56,577 nucleotides of DNA from an uncultured bacterium (GTDB lineage: Bacteria > Pseudomonadota > Alphaproteobacteria > SP197), in assembly GCA_938014945.1 (NCBI GenBank), contig CALLQH010000080.1, positions 1 through 56,577 of the forward strand, read 5' to 3'. Of this stretch, positions 26,728 to 34,832 are shown in pieces. Each line of letters opens with the position of its first letter. The stretch's first letter is position 1. The notes under the pieces are model-generated. The model did no database searches. It was given only the letters and a program-made list of their open reading frames with translations, and was not told the origin of the DNA. Both the position numbers and the translations under genes were made by a program.

Positions 26728-27081
26728 GGCATTTCATACGGCTTGCGCCGCCCACCTTGTCCCGGATCGATAGTAGCCAGCCTGTCATGCGGGAACGAGC
26801 GCGAAGTCGTCTCGGCCGACGCATTGAGCATGCAAAGTGTCAGATCGCCCATGACTACAGCCTCCGCTCGCGTCGACTTGACCCAGACTGGAACAAGTTG
26901 TCGCAACGCTTTACAAAAATCCGGAGACCCCGGACGCATCCCTGCCCTGTCTCCTGCGCGAGTCGTTTGCAGCACCCCCGAGGCTGTCGGGAAGCCTCCC
27001 CGGCGCACGGAAACGCTTGCCTGCGCGCGCGCCATGGGTGCTATGACTCTGCTCCTTCGCAAGAAACGGGATTCTCACTTC
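26728..27081. other. Intergenic region upstream of the second acyl-CoA operon
   Basis: About 354 bases between the start of the four-Cys membrane protein (minus) and the PaaG-like crotonase (plus). I see no convincing gene. There is a slightly AT-richer patch around 26905-26920 (CGCTTTACAAAAATCC) and a weak possible promoter, TTGCCT about 18 bases before CTATGA, near 27017-27046. It is probably a divergent control region. An in-frame extension of the crotonase through it is not conserved-looking. Confidence 0.4.
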
Positions 27082-27864
27082 ATGTCCGACTTGGTGGAAC
27101 GCGTCGATGACGGCGCCGTACGTGTCCTGCGCCTCAATCGCCCCGATGCGCGCAATGCGCTGAACATGGCCCTGATCAAGGCCGTGCGCGCCGAACTGGA
27201 GGCCGCCGCCCGTGATCATGTGCGCAGCCTGGTCATCACCGGCAACGGCAAGGGCTTCTGCGCGGGCGCCGACGTCAAGGAATGGTCGGAGCTGCAAAAG
27301 ACCGGCGTGCCCGAGGGCTACGACTGGGTCGGCGAAATGCACAACCTGATCCTGGACCTGCACGCCCTGGAGATGCCGGTGGTCGCCATGATCAACGGCG
27401 CCGCCGTGGGCGCGGGTCTCGACATGGCGCTGACCTGCGACTTCCGCTTTGCCGCAGCCGAGGCGAAGTTCCGCTGCGCCTACACCTGGGTCGGCTTCAA
27501 CCCCGATGCCGGCGGCACCTGGCTGATGCCGCGCCTGATGGGTCTGGAGGCCGCCAAGCGCTTTGCCTTCACCGGCGATATCTGGTCGGCCGAAAAGGCC
27601 CAGGCCAACGGCCTGGTCACCGAGATCCACGCCGCCGACGAACTGGAAGCCGCGACCATGGCCTTTGCCCGTGAACTGGGCGAAGGCCCCAGCGTCGCCA
27701 TCCGCCAGACCAAGCGGCTGATGGAGGACGCGGCGAAGCGATCGCTGGCCGAGCAGCTGAAGTGGGAGCAGGAGGCGGGCAAGATCTGCGGCGCAACCGA
27801 GGATCACAAGGAAGCGCTCGCCGCCGCCGTCGAGAAGCGCAATCCGGTCTTCAAGGGCCGCTAG
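27082..27864 (+). CDS. Crotonase-family protein, PaaG-like isomerase type
   Basis: 260 aa crotonase: LNRPDARNALNMALIKA, CAGADVKEWSE, and C-terminal EKRNPVFKGR. At the first hydratase-Glu position it has Asp (GAGLDMALTCD); at the second it has Tyr. An Asp occurs in NPDAGGTWLMPR, as in the ring-opening isomerase PaaG, whose essential acid is there. It may therefore be an isomerase rather than a hydratase. It is the first gene of a seven-gene plus-strand operon; the next gene's AGGAG site overlaps its stop. The ATG at 27082 starts the conserved domain directly. Confidence 0.87.
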   Translation: MSDLVERVDDGAVRVLRLNRPDARNALNMALIKAVRAELEAAARDHVRSLVITGNGKGFCAGADVKEWSELQKTGVPEGYDWVGEMHNLILDLHALEMPVVAMINGAAVGAGLDMALTCDFRFAAAEAKFRCAYTWVGFNPDAGGTWLMPRLMGLEAAKRFAFTGDIWSAEKAQANGLVTEIHAADELEAATMAFARELGEGPSVAIRQTKRLMEDAAKRSLAEQLKWEQEAGKICGATEDHKEALAAAVEKRNPVFKGR

Positions 27865-27874
27865 GAGTACCTTC

Positions 27875-29041
27875 ATGGCTTACGACTTCGGCTTTACCGA
27901 AGAACAGGTGATGGTGCGCGACAGCCTGCGCGCCTTCATGGGCGAGGAAGTCCTGCCCCACGAGGACGTGGTCTATGCCAAGGGCGACGTGCCCGAGGAG
28001 ATCGAAAAGGCGATCCGCGCGAAGTCCCTGGAGATGGGTTTCTGGAACGCCCACTTCCCCGAGGAGCTTGGCGGCGGCGGCATCGACAACGTCACCGCCA
28101 GCCTCATGTCCTATGAGCTGGGCGTGACGACCTGGGGCCTCATCTCCTGCGTCCAGGGCGGCAGCCTGATCCTGTGCGCCTGCGAGGGCGAGCAGCGCGA
28201 GAAGTACCTTTGTCCGGTGATCCGCGGCGAGAAGCTCGACTGCTTCGCGCTCACCGAGCCGGGCGCAGGTTCCGACGCCATGGGCATCAAGACGCGCGCC
28301 AGGAAGGAAGGCGGCGACTGGGTGCTCAACGGCCGCAAGCATTTCATCAGCAACGCCGACCGCGCCGATTTTGCGATCGTCTTTGCGGTCACGGGCGAAG
28401 ACGAGACGCCGCGCGGCAAGCGCAGCCTCATCACCGCCTTCCTGATCGACAAAGGCACGAAGGGCATGGAGATCAGCCTGGGCAGCAAACCGATCGGCAA
28501 CCCGGGCCACAACGTCAACGACATCTTCTTCGACGATTGCCGCGTGCCGGAAAGCCAGATCCTTGGCGAGGAAGGCAAGGGCTTCGAGGTCGCCGGCGAA
28601 TGGCTGGTGCCCGGCCGCGTGATGGTTGCCGCCAACTGCTGCGGCAAGGCGCGCCGGGCGATCGACATGTCGCTGGAGTGGGCCGCGACCCGCAAGCAGT
28701 TCGGCCAGGAGATCGGCCGCTTCCAGGGCGTCTCCTTCAAGCTGGCCGACATGGAAACCGAACTCGCCGCCGCCGAATGGCTGACCTTCAATGCGGCATG
28801 GCGCCTGGACCAGGGCAACCTCTCGGACGCCGACGCCGCCATGGCCAAGCTCTATGCCAGCGAGATGCTGGGACGCACGACCGACGAGGCGGTGCAGATC
28901 CACGGCGGCATGGGCATGATGAGCGACTTCCCCGTGGGGCGCCTGTGGCGCGATGCGCGCATCGAGCGCATCTGGGAGGGCACCAGCGAGGTGCAGCGCC
29001 ACATCATCAGCCGTTCCATCCTGCGCCCGCTGGAGGCCTGA
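27875..29041 (+). CDS. Acyl-CoA dehydrogenase, tandem pair member 1
   Basis: 388 aa. FALTEPGAGSDAMG flavin loop, NGRKHFISN, IHGGMGMMSDFPV and the catalytic Glu in IWEGTSEVQRHI at about residue 368. It is followed after one base by a paralogue of exactly the same length, with shared phrases (RKHFIS, VTGEDETPRGK, RFQGVSFK, RHIISR). Tandem duplicates like this can form a heteromeric enzyme, as in pimeloyl-CoA and some steroid dehydrogenases. AGGAG lies just before the ATG. Substrate unknown. Confidence 0.92.
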   Translation: MAYDFGFTEEQVMVRDSLRAFMGEEVLPHEDVVYAKGDVPEEIEKAIRAKSLEMGFWNAHFPEELGGGGIDNVTASLMSYELGVTTWGLISCVQGGSLILCACEGEQREKYLCPVIRGEKLDCFALTEPGAGSDAMGIKTRARKEGGDWVLNGRKHFISNADRADFAIVFAVTGEDETPRGKRSLITAFLIDKGTKGMEISLGSKPIGNPGHNVNDIFFDDCRVPESQILGEEGKGFEVAGEWLVPGRVMVAANCCGKARRAIDMSLEWAATRKQFGQEIGRFQGVSFKLADMETELAAAEWLTFNAAWRLDQGNLSDADAAMAKLYASEMLGRTTDEAVQIHGGMGMMSDFPVGRLWRDARIERIWEGTSEVQRHIISRSILRPLEA

Positions 29042-29042
29042 C

Positions 29043-30209
29043 ATGCTCGATTTCACGCCGACCGACGAGCAGACCATGCTGATCGATTCCGTGCGCGCCT
29101 TCATCGAGAAGGAGCTGCGACCGCACGAGGACGAGATCGAACGGCTGGGCTACGTGCCCGAAGACATCGAGAACACGATTCGTCGCAAGGCGATCGAAGC
29201 CGGGATCTATCTTCGGCACCTGCCCGAGGAATGGGGCGGGCTGGGGCTCGACCATGTGACACAGACCCTGCTCACGATCGAGTTCTCGCAGGTCAGCTCG
29301 GGCCTTGCCGTCTGCACCAGCGGCCCGACCTACATCCTCACCAAGTGCAGGGGCGAGCAGGTCGACCGCTACCTCAATCCGGCGCTCCGCGGCGAGCGTG
29401 CGGAGGCCTTCGCCCTGACCGAGCCCAACGCGGGCTCGGACGCGCGCAACATCTCGACGCGCGCGGTGAAGGACGGCAATGACTGGGTGATCAACGGCCG
29501 CAAGCACTTCATCAGCGAGGGCGACCTCGCCGACTTCTTCATCGTCATGTGCGTGACGGGCGAGGACGAGACCCCGCGCGGCAAGGTCAAGCGCATCACG
29601 AGTTTCCTGGTCGACAAGGGCACGCCCGGCTTCGATGTCCGGAAGATGGAGGCCGTGTGCACCCGCGGCTACAACCCCACCGATCTCACCTTCGACAACG
29701 TGCGTGTCGGGGAGGACCAGATCCTGGGCGAAGAGGGTCAGGGTTTCGATCTCGCCAACGAGTGGCTCTACGCCGGGCGCATCGCCATGGCCGCACACTG
29801 TGTCGGCCAGGCTCGCCGTGCACTTGCGCTGGCCAACGAGTGGGCGGCGAACCGCAAGGCCTTCGGCCAGACGATCAGCCGCTTCCAGGGAGTGAGCTTC
29901 AAGATCGCCGATATGGCGACCGAGCTGCGCGCGGCCGAACTCATGACGCTGAACGCCGCCTGGAAGCTCGACCAGGGCACCTGCACGCGGATGGACACCT
30001 CCATCTGCAAGCTCTTCGCGAGCGAGATGCTGGGTCGAGTTACCGACCATACGGTGCAGATCTTCGGCGGAATGGGGTTGATGATGGAGCTACCCGTCCA
30101 GCGCTACTGGCGTGACGCCCGGGTGCATCGCATCTGGGAGGGCACCAGCGAGATCCAGCGCCACATCATCAGCCGCGACCTGCTGCGCCCCTACGAGCAG
30201 CGGGGCTGA
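29043..30209 (+). CDS. Acyl-CoA dehydrogenase, tandem pair member 2
   Basis: 388 aa, paralogue of the preceding gene with a 1-bp gap. FALTEPNAGSDARN, NGRKHFISEGD, IFGGMGLMMELPV and a catalytic-position Glu in IWEGTSEIQRHI (about residue 366). Both copies keep the catalytic Glu, so neither is visibly a dead subunit. Their substrate loops differ, which allows either two activities or one mixed oligomer. The stop is followed by the palindromic repeat and then the SDR gene, so the repeat sits inside the operon. Confidence 0.92.
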   Translation: MLDFTPTDEQTMLIDSVRAFIEKELRPHEDEIERLGYVPEDIENTIRRKAIEAGIYLRHLPEEWGGLGLDHVTQTLLTIEFSQVSSGLAVCTSGPTYILTKCRGEQVDRYLNPALRGERAEAFALTEPNAGSDARNISTRAVKDGNDWVINGRKHFISEGDLADFFIVMCVTGEDETPRGKVKRITSFLVDKGTPGFDVRKMEAVCTRGYNPTDLTFDNVRVGEDQILGEEGQGFDLANEWLYAGRIAMAAHCVGQARRALALANEWAANRKAFGQTISRFQGVSFKIADMATELRAAELMTLNAAWKLDQGTCTRMDTSICKLFASEMLGRVTDHTVQIFGGMGLMMELPVQRYWRDARVHRIWEGTSEIQRHIISRDLLRPYEQRG

Positions 30210-30235
30210 GTTGGCAAACCGTTTCCCCTTGGCCT

Positions 30236-30335
30236 GTCACCCTCCGGCTTGACCGGAGGGTCCATGCTGTGACCCTTCAACGCGCGCCAGCGGCAAGGTC
30301 ACAGCATGGATGGTCCGGTCAAGCCGGACCATGAC
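30236..30335. repeat. Dispersed palindromic repeat, copy 2
   Basis: A 100-bp inverted repeat. Left arm: GTCACCCTCCGGCTTGACC and onward to CATGCTGTGACC. Right arm: GGTCACAGCATGGATGGTCC onward to GACCATGAC. The left arm forms CCTCCGG/CCGGAGG around CTTGA; the right forms ATGGTCCGG/CCGGACCAT around TCAAG. Compared with copy 1 (746-860), the GGTCC and CCTCC stem types are swapped between arms, with both sides of each stem changed together. It lies between genes of one operon, 21 bp before the start of the SDR. A transcript through it would fold strongly. Confidence 0.85.
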
Positions 30336-30356
30336 ATCGAAATTCGGGTAAGTGCG

Positions 30357-31202
30357 ATGTTCGAAAGCGGCCTGCTGAAGGGCAAGAAGTTCCTGGTCAC
30401 CGGCGGCGGCACGGGGCTGGGCAAGGCGATGGCGTCGCGCTTTTCCGAGCTGGGCGCCGAGATTGTCATCTGCGGTCGGCGCCTGGAGGTGCTGGAGGAG
30501 ACGGCCGGAGAGATCGCCGCCGCAACCGGCGGTACGGTCGGTGTGCGCCAGATCGACATCCGCGACGCCGAGGGCGTCGATACCATGATCGAGTCCATCT
30601 GGGCCGAGGGGCCGCTCGACGGACTCGTCAACAATGCCGCGGGAAACTTCATCTCCAGGACCGAGGAACTCTCCCACCGCGCCGTCGACGCCGTGCTCAA
30701 CATCGTGCTGCACGGCACATCCTATGTGACGCTGGCCTGCGGCAAGCGCTGGCTCGCCGAAGAGCGCAAGGCAACCGTTCTTTCGATCATCACCACCTAC
30801 GCCTGGACCGGCTCGGCCTATGTCGTGCCCTCGGCGATGGCGAAGGCCGGCGTTCTGGCGCTGACGCGCAGCCTGGCGGTCGAGTGGGGCGGCAGGGGCA
30901 TCCGGCTCAACGCCATCGCGCCCGGCCCCTTCCCCACACCCGGCGCCTGGGACCGGCTGATGCCGAAATCCGGCGAACTCGCCGATGACGGCATGGGGGC
31001 CGCCAGCGTGCCGCTGGGGCGCGTCGGCGAGCACAGCGAGCTTGCCAACCTGGCGAGCTTCCTGATGTGCGACGGCTCTGCTTATATCAACGGCGAGGTC
31101 GTCACCATCGACGGCGGCGAGTGGCTGCAGGGCGCCGGCCAGTTCAACTTCCTGCGCAAGATGTCGGACGCCGACTGGGCGGCCATGAAACCCAAGAAGT
31201 AG
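30357..31202 (+). CDS. SDR, 2,4-dienoyl-CoA reductase-like
   Basis: 281 aa. TGGGTGLG cofactor motif, NNAAGNFISRTEELS (typical of peroxisomal/bacterial dienoyl- and trans-enoyl-CoA reductases), a Ser/Lys active-site region in VPSAMAKAGV where classical SDRs have YxxxK, and VVTIDGGEWL. It probably reduces a 2,4-dienoyl-CoA or enoyl-CoA with NADPH. I placed the start at 30357, not at the upstream in-frame ATG at 30306, because that one lies inside the palindromic repeat. The synthetase follows after 32 bp. Confidence 0.87.
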   Translation: MFESGLLKGKKFLVTGGGTGLGKAMASRFSELGAEIVICGRRLEVLEETAGEIAAATGGTVGVRQIDIRDAEGVDTMIESIWAEGPLDGLVNNAAGNFISRTEELSHRAVDAVLNIVLHGTSYVTLACGKRWLAEERKATVLSIITTYAWTGSAYVVPSAMAKAGVLALTRSLAVEWGGRGIRLNAIAPGPFPTPGAWDRLMPKSGELADDGMGAASVPLGRVGEHSELANLASFLMCDGSAYINGEVVTIDGGEWLQGAGQFNFLRKMSDADWAAMKPKK

Positions 31203-31234
31203 GGCATACGCCCCTCACCTTTCGGATCATCACC

Positions 31235-33322
31235 ATGCTGAACGAACGTCGCCGCGAAAACCTCAAGCGCGCCCTCAATCCCCGCACCGTCTGTTACGTC
31301 GGCGGCGCCTTCCTGGAAAACACGATCCAGTACAACCGCCGCCTGGGCTTCGACGGCGAGGTCTGGGTCGTGAACCCCAAGTACGAAAGCATCGGCGGGG
31401 CCAGGTGCTACCCCACGGTCGACGACCTGCCGGGCGCTCCCGACGCCACCTTCATCGCGGTCAACCGCGAGATGACCAACCAGGTGGTGAAGAGCCTGGC
31501 CGCACGCGGTGCGGGCGGCGCGATCTGTTATGCCGCGGGTTACTCCGAGGTCGGCGGCGTCGGCCCGGCACTGGAGGACGAGCTGCGGGCCAACGCCGGC
31601 GACATGGCGCTGGTCGGCCCCAACTGCTACGGCATCAACAACTTCCTGCACGGTGTGCCCCTGCTCGCCATCGCCTCCTCGGGCGAGCGGGTGGAGCGCG
31701 GCTGCGCCTTCATCGCCCAGAGCGGCAACCTGTGCATCAATGTCTCCAACAACAAGCGCAACGCCGAGCTGGCCTACGTCATCTCCTGCGGCAACCAGGC
31801 GGTGCTCGACATCGCCGACTATGTCGACGTGCTGATCGACAACCCCGCGATCACCTGCTTTGCGCTCTTCGTCGAGGCGATCCCGGACGTGCCCCATTTC
31901 AGCCGTGTCGCCCTGCGGGCGCTGAAGGCGGGCAAGCCGATCATCGCCATCAAGTCCGGCGTCTCCGAGCTCGGCAAGAAGATGGCGCTCTCCCACACCG
32001 CCTCGCTGGCGGGCGACGACTCCCTCTACCAGGCGCTGTTTGATCGGCTCGGCATCATCCGCGTCTCGACCCCGGTGGAACTGCTGGAGACCGCGAAGTA
32101 CATCACGGTCACCGGGGTGCCCAAGGGCCGGCGCCTGGCCGTGTTCACCTGCTCGGGCGGCGACTCCGAGACGGTGGCCGATCTTGGCGATCCCCTGGGC
32201 GTCATCCTGCCCCAGCCCAACCCGCAGCAGTTCAAGGAACTGCGCGCGGTGATGCCGGAGTTCGCCAATGTCACCAACCCCTTCGACTACAACACCAACT
32301 TCTGGGGCAATTACGAGGTCCTGGTGAAGCTCTTCCATGTCCTGCTGCGCGAGGGCGTGGATGCCGGCCTGCTGATCGTGGACTCGCCCGCCGAGACGAA
32401 CAACGAGCACAAGAGCGAGACCGACGCCGTGGTCCAGGCGACCCGCGATGCCGGACGCAAGGCCGGCGTGCCGGTCGCCTATTGCTCGGTCATGCCGGAG
32501 GCCTCCAACTCGGCCATGCGCAAGTGGAGCCATGAGGACGGCATCGCCTCGCTCCAGGGCATTCGCGAAGGCGTCGGCGCGGTGGCGCGCACGGCCGCCT
32601 TCGGCGAGCGCCGCCAGCAGCTTCTGGCCCGCGCCGAACTCGACAGCCACGCCCTGCCCGACATCCACCCGCTTTCGGGCGAACCCCGCGCGCTCGACGA
32701 GTGGCAGGGCAAGCAGGACCTGGCGGCCTATGGCCTCTCCGTACCCTCCGGGCGCACCGCGACCATCGCGGGCGCGGCCGAAGCCGCGCAGGCGGTGGGT
32801 TTCCCGGTGGCGGTCAAGCTGCTGTCGGACACGATCCTGCACAAGACGGACGTCGGCGGCGTGGCGCTCAACCTGACGAGCCCGGAACTGGTCGCCGCCG
32901 CGGCGTGCGACATGGCCGACCGTCTGGGTGTCACCCAGGTGCTGGTGGAGCCCATGGCGCCCAAGCCGGTCGCCGAGATGATCATCGGCATCACCCGTTC
33001 GGAGGAGTTCGGTCCCGTACTGGTGGTCGGCGCCGGCGGCGTGCTGGTGGAACTCTACAAGGATGCCGCCTCCCTGCTGCTGCCCGCGCACGAGGACGAC
33101 ATCCGCGCCGCCATCGACGGCCTGAAGATCGCCAGGCTGCTCGACGGCTTCCGCGGCGGCCCCAAGGGCGACCGCGAGGCCCTGGTGCAGGCGGTCAAGG
33201 CGGTCGCGGCCTATGCGGAGGCCAACCGCGATACCCTGGCCGAACTCGACGTCAATCCGCTGTTCGTCCTGCCCGAGGGGCAGGGGGCCGTCGCCGTCGA
33301 CGCCCTGATCCGCAAGGTCTGA
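31235..33322 (+). CDS. NDP-forming acyl-CoA synthetase (fused alpha-beta), copy 2
   Basis: 695 aa. Domains run CoA-binding (NPRTVCYVGGAF, NPKYESIGG), succinyl-CoA-synthetase-like (FIAQSGNLCIN, and MALSHTASLAGDD with the phospho-His), and ATP-grasp (FPVAVKLLSDTILHKTDVGG, LDVNPLFVLPEGQG). It activates a carboxylic acid to its CoA thioester. It shares layout with the copy at 11548, and each copy sits with its own crotonase and acyl-CoA dehydrogenase set, so the two operons probably handle different acids. The start at 31235 gives the expected family N terminus (MLNERRRENLKRAL). Confidence 0.92.
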   Translation: MLNERRRENLKRALNPRTVCYVGGAFLENTIQYNRRLGFDGEVWVVNPKYESIGGARCYPTVDDLPGAPDATFIAVNREMTNQVVKSLAARGAGGAICYAAGYSEVGGVGPALEDELRANAGDMALVGPNCYGINNFLHGVPLLAIASSGERVERGCAFIAQSGNLCINVSNNKRNAELAYVISCGNQAVLDIADYVDVLIDNPAITCFALFVEAIPDVPHFSRVALRALKAGKPIIAIKSGVSELGKKMALSHTASLAGDDSLYQALFDRLGIIRVSTPVELLETAKYITVTGVPKGRRLAVFTCSGGDSETVADLGDPLGVILPQPNPQQFKELRAVMPEFANVTNPFDYNTNFWGNYEVLVKLFHVLLREGVDAGLLIVDSPAETNNEHKSETDAVVQATRDAGRKAGVPVAYCSVMPEASNSAMRKWSHEDGIASLQGIREGVGAVARTAAFGERRQQLLARAELDSHALPDIHPLSGEPRALDEWQGKQDLAAYGLSVPSGRTATIAGAAEAAQAVGFPVAVKLLSDTILHKTDVGGVALNLTSPELVAAAACDMADRLGVTQVLVEPMAPKPVAEMIIGITRSEEFGPVLVVGAGGVLVELYKDAASLLLPAHEDDIRAAIDGLKIARLLDGFRGGPKGDREALVQAVKAVAAYAEANRDTLAELDVNPLFVLPEGQGAVAVDALIRKV

Positions 33323-33333
33323 AGGAGAGAGAG

Positions 33334-34146
33334 ATGAGCAACGAGGTCGTTCACACCGTCCGCCGCGGCAAGGTTCTCGAGATCACCATCGACAACCCGC
33401 CGGCCAACGCCATCGGCCGCAAGGTGACCCAGGGCCTTTCCAGGGCCTTCACCACCCTGCGCGACGATCCCGATCTGCTGGTCGGCATCGTCACCGGCTC
33501 AGGGAGCAAGTTCTTCTCGCCGGGCTGGGACCTGAAGGAGGGTGCCGCCGAGATCGACGCCAAGGAAAGCGGCAGCAGCGACGACATCAGCTACAGCAAC
33601 GAGGGCGGCTTTGCCGGCATCACCGAGCTGTGGAACCTCTACAAGCCGGTGATCGCGGCGATCAACGGCTATGCCGTGGGCGGCGGCTGGGAGATCGCAC
33701 TGTCCTGCGACATCCAGTACGCCGTGCCGCACGCCACCTTCTTCGTGCCCGACGTGCACCGCGGATTCGTCGCCGATGCCGGTGCGATCCAGATCCTGCC
33801 GCGCCGCCTGCCCCACTCCATTGCGATGGACGTGCTGCTGTCGGGCCGCCGGGTAAACGCCGAGGAGGCGCTGAAGTGGGGTCTCATCAACGAGATCGTC
33901 GAGCCCGAAAAGCTGATGGAACGCGCCCGTGAGATGGCCGACCACCTGGCCAAGGGTGGCCCGCTTGCCCTGCAGGCGACCAAGGCGGCGGTGCGCCATA
34001 CCATGCACCTTTCCATCCCGGACTGCTTTGCCGCCCTGCGCGACGGCAGCCTGCCGATCTACCAGGCGATGCTCGATTCCGAGGACGCCAAGGAAGGCCC
34101 GCGCGCCTTCGCCGAAAAGCGCGAGCCGGTGTTCAAGGGCCGCTGA
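33334..34146 (+). CDS. Crotonase-family protein, carnitinyl-CoA dehydratase (CaiD)-like
   Basis: 270 aa. It follows E. coli CaiD closely in several places: KFFSPGWDLKE, GGFAGITELWNLYKPVIAAINGYAVGGG-type core, SGRRVNAEEALKWGLIN, and the C terminus SEDAKEGPRAFAEKREPVFKGR-like. The first catalytic Glu is kept (GGGWEIAL); the second CaiD Glu is Asp (FFVPDVHRG). CaiD interconverts crotonobetainyl-CoA and L-carnitinyl-CoA. A similar 3-hydroxy/enoyl-CoA step on a polar acyl group is plausible here. AAGGAGAG precedes the ATG, 11 bp after the synthetase stop. Confidence 0.85.
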   Translation: MSNEVVHTVRRGKVLEITIDNPPANAIGRKVTQGLSRAFTTLRDDPDLLVGIVTGSGSKFFSPGWDLKEGAAEIDAKESGSSDDISYSNEGGFAGITELWNLYKPVIAAINGYAVGGGWEIALSCDIQYAVPHATFFVPDVHRGFVADAGAIQILPRRLPHSIAMDVLLSGRRVNAEEALKWGLINEIVEPEKLMERAREMADHLAKGGPLALQATKAAVRHTMHLSIPDCFAALRDGSLPIYQAMLDSEDAKEGPRAFAEKREPVFKGR

Positions 34147-34178
34147 GGCCGGCAGACACGCAACAAGGAGCTGACACC

Positions 34179-34820
34179 ATGACCGACGAGATCGTTCTCT
34201 ACAGCCATCCCATGTCGCGCGGGCGCGTGGCGCGCTGGATGCTGGAGGAGGTCGGCCAGCCCTATCGTGTCGAGCTGGTGGGCTACGGCCCGGCGATGAA
34301 GTCGGAGAGCTACCGGGCGATCAACCCCATGGGCAAGGTCCCCGCCCTGGTCCACCAGGGCAATGTCGTCACCGAGACGGCGGCGATCTGCGCCTATCTG
34401 GCGGACGCCTTTCCCGAGGCGGGTCTTGCCCCGGCTTCGGGCTCGCCGGGGCGTGCCGCCTACTACCGCTGGCTGTTCTTCGGCGCGGGGCCGTTGGAGG
34501 CTGCAGCCAGCAACCGCGCCATGGGCTTCGAGGTGCCCGAGGACAAGCGCGCCCTGATGGGCTACGGCAGCTACCACGACGTGCTGGCAACGCTGGAATC
34601 CGTGCTGGAGGGCCGCGCGTTTATCGCCGGTGAAGCCTTCAGCGCCGCCGATGTCTATCTGGGTTCCCAGCTCGGCTTCGGCATGATGTTCGGCACCGTC
34701 GAGAAACGCCCGGCCTTCGAGAAATACTGGCTGGGCCTTGCCGCACGCCCGGCCTATCAGCGCGCCGCCGCCACCGACGACGAACTGATCGCCGAGATCC
34801 AGGCCAAGGCCGGCGGCTGA
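34179..34820 (+). CDS. Glutathione S-transferase family protein
   Basis: 213 aa. The thioredoxin-fold half has VLYSHPMSRGRVARWML (active-site Ser region), NPMGKVPALVH with the cis-Pro, and ETAAICAYLADAF; the helical C-terminal half has EAFSAADVYLGSQ. AAGGAG precedes the ATG. It is the last gene in the second acyl-CoA operon, 32 bp after the CaiD-like gene. It converges on the Lys-rich methyltransferase gene. A detoxifying or dehalogenating role within that pathway is possible but unproven. Confidence 0.87.
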   Translation: MTDEIVLYSHPMSRGRVARWMLEEVGQPYRVELVGYGPAMKSESYRAINPMGKVPALVHQGNVVTETAAICAYLADAFPEAGLAPASGSPGRAAYYRWLFFGAGPLEAAASNRAMGFEVPEDKRALMGYGSYHDVLATLESVLEGRAFIAGEAFSAADVYLGSQLGFGMMFGTVEKRPAFEKYWLGLAARPAYQRAAATDDELIAEIQAKAGG

Positions 34821-34832
34821 GCGTCCCGCCGC

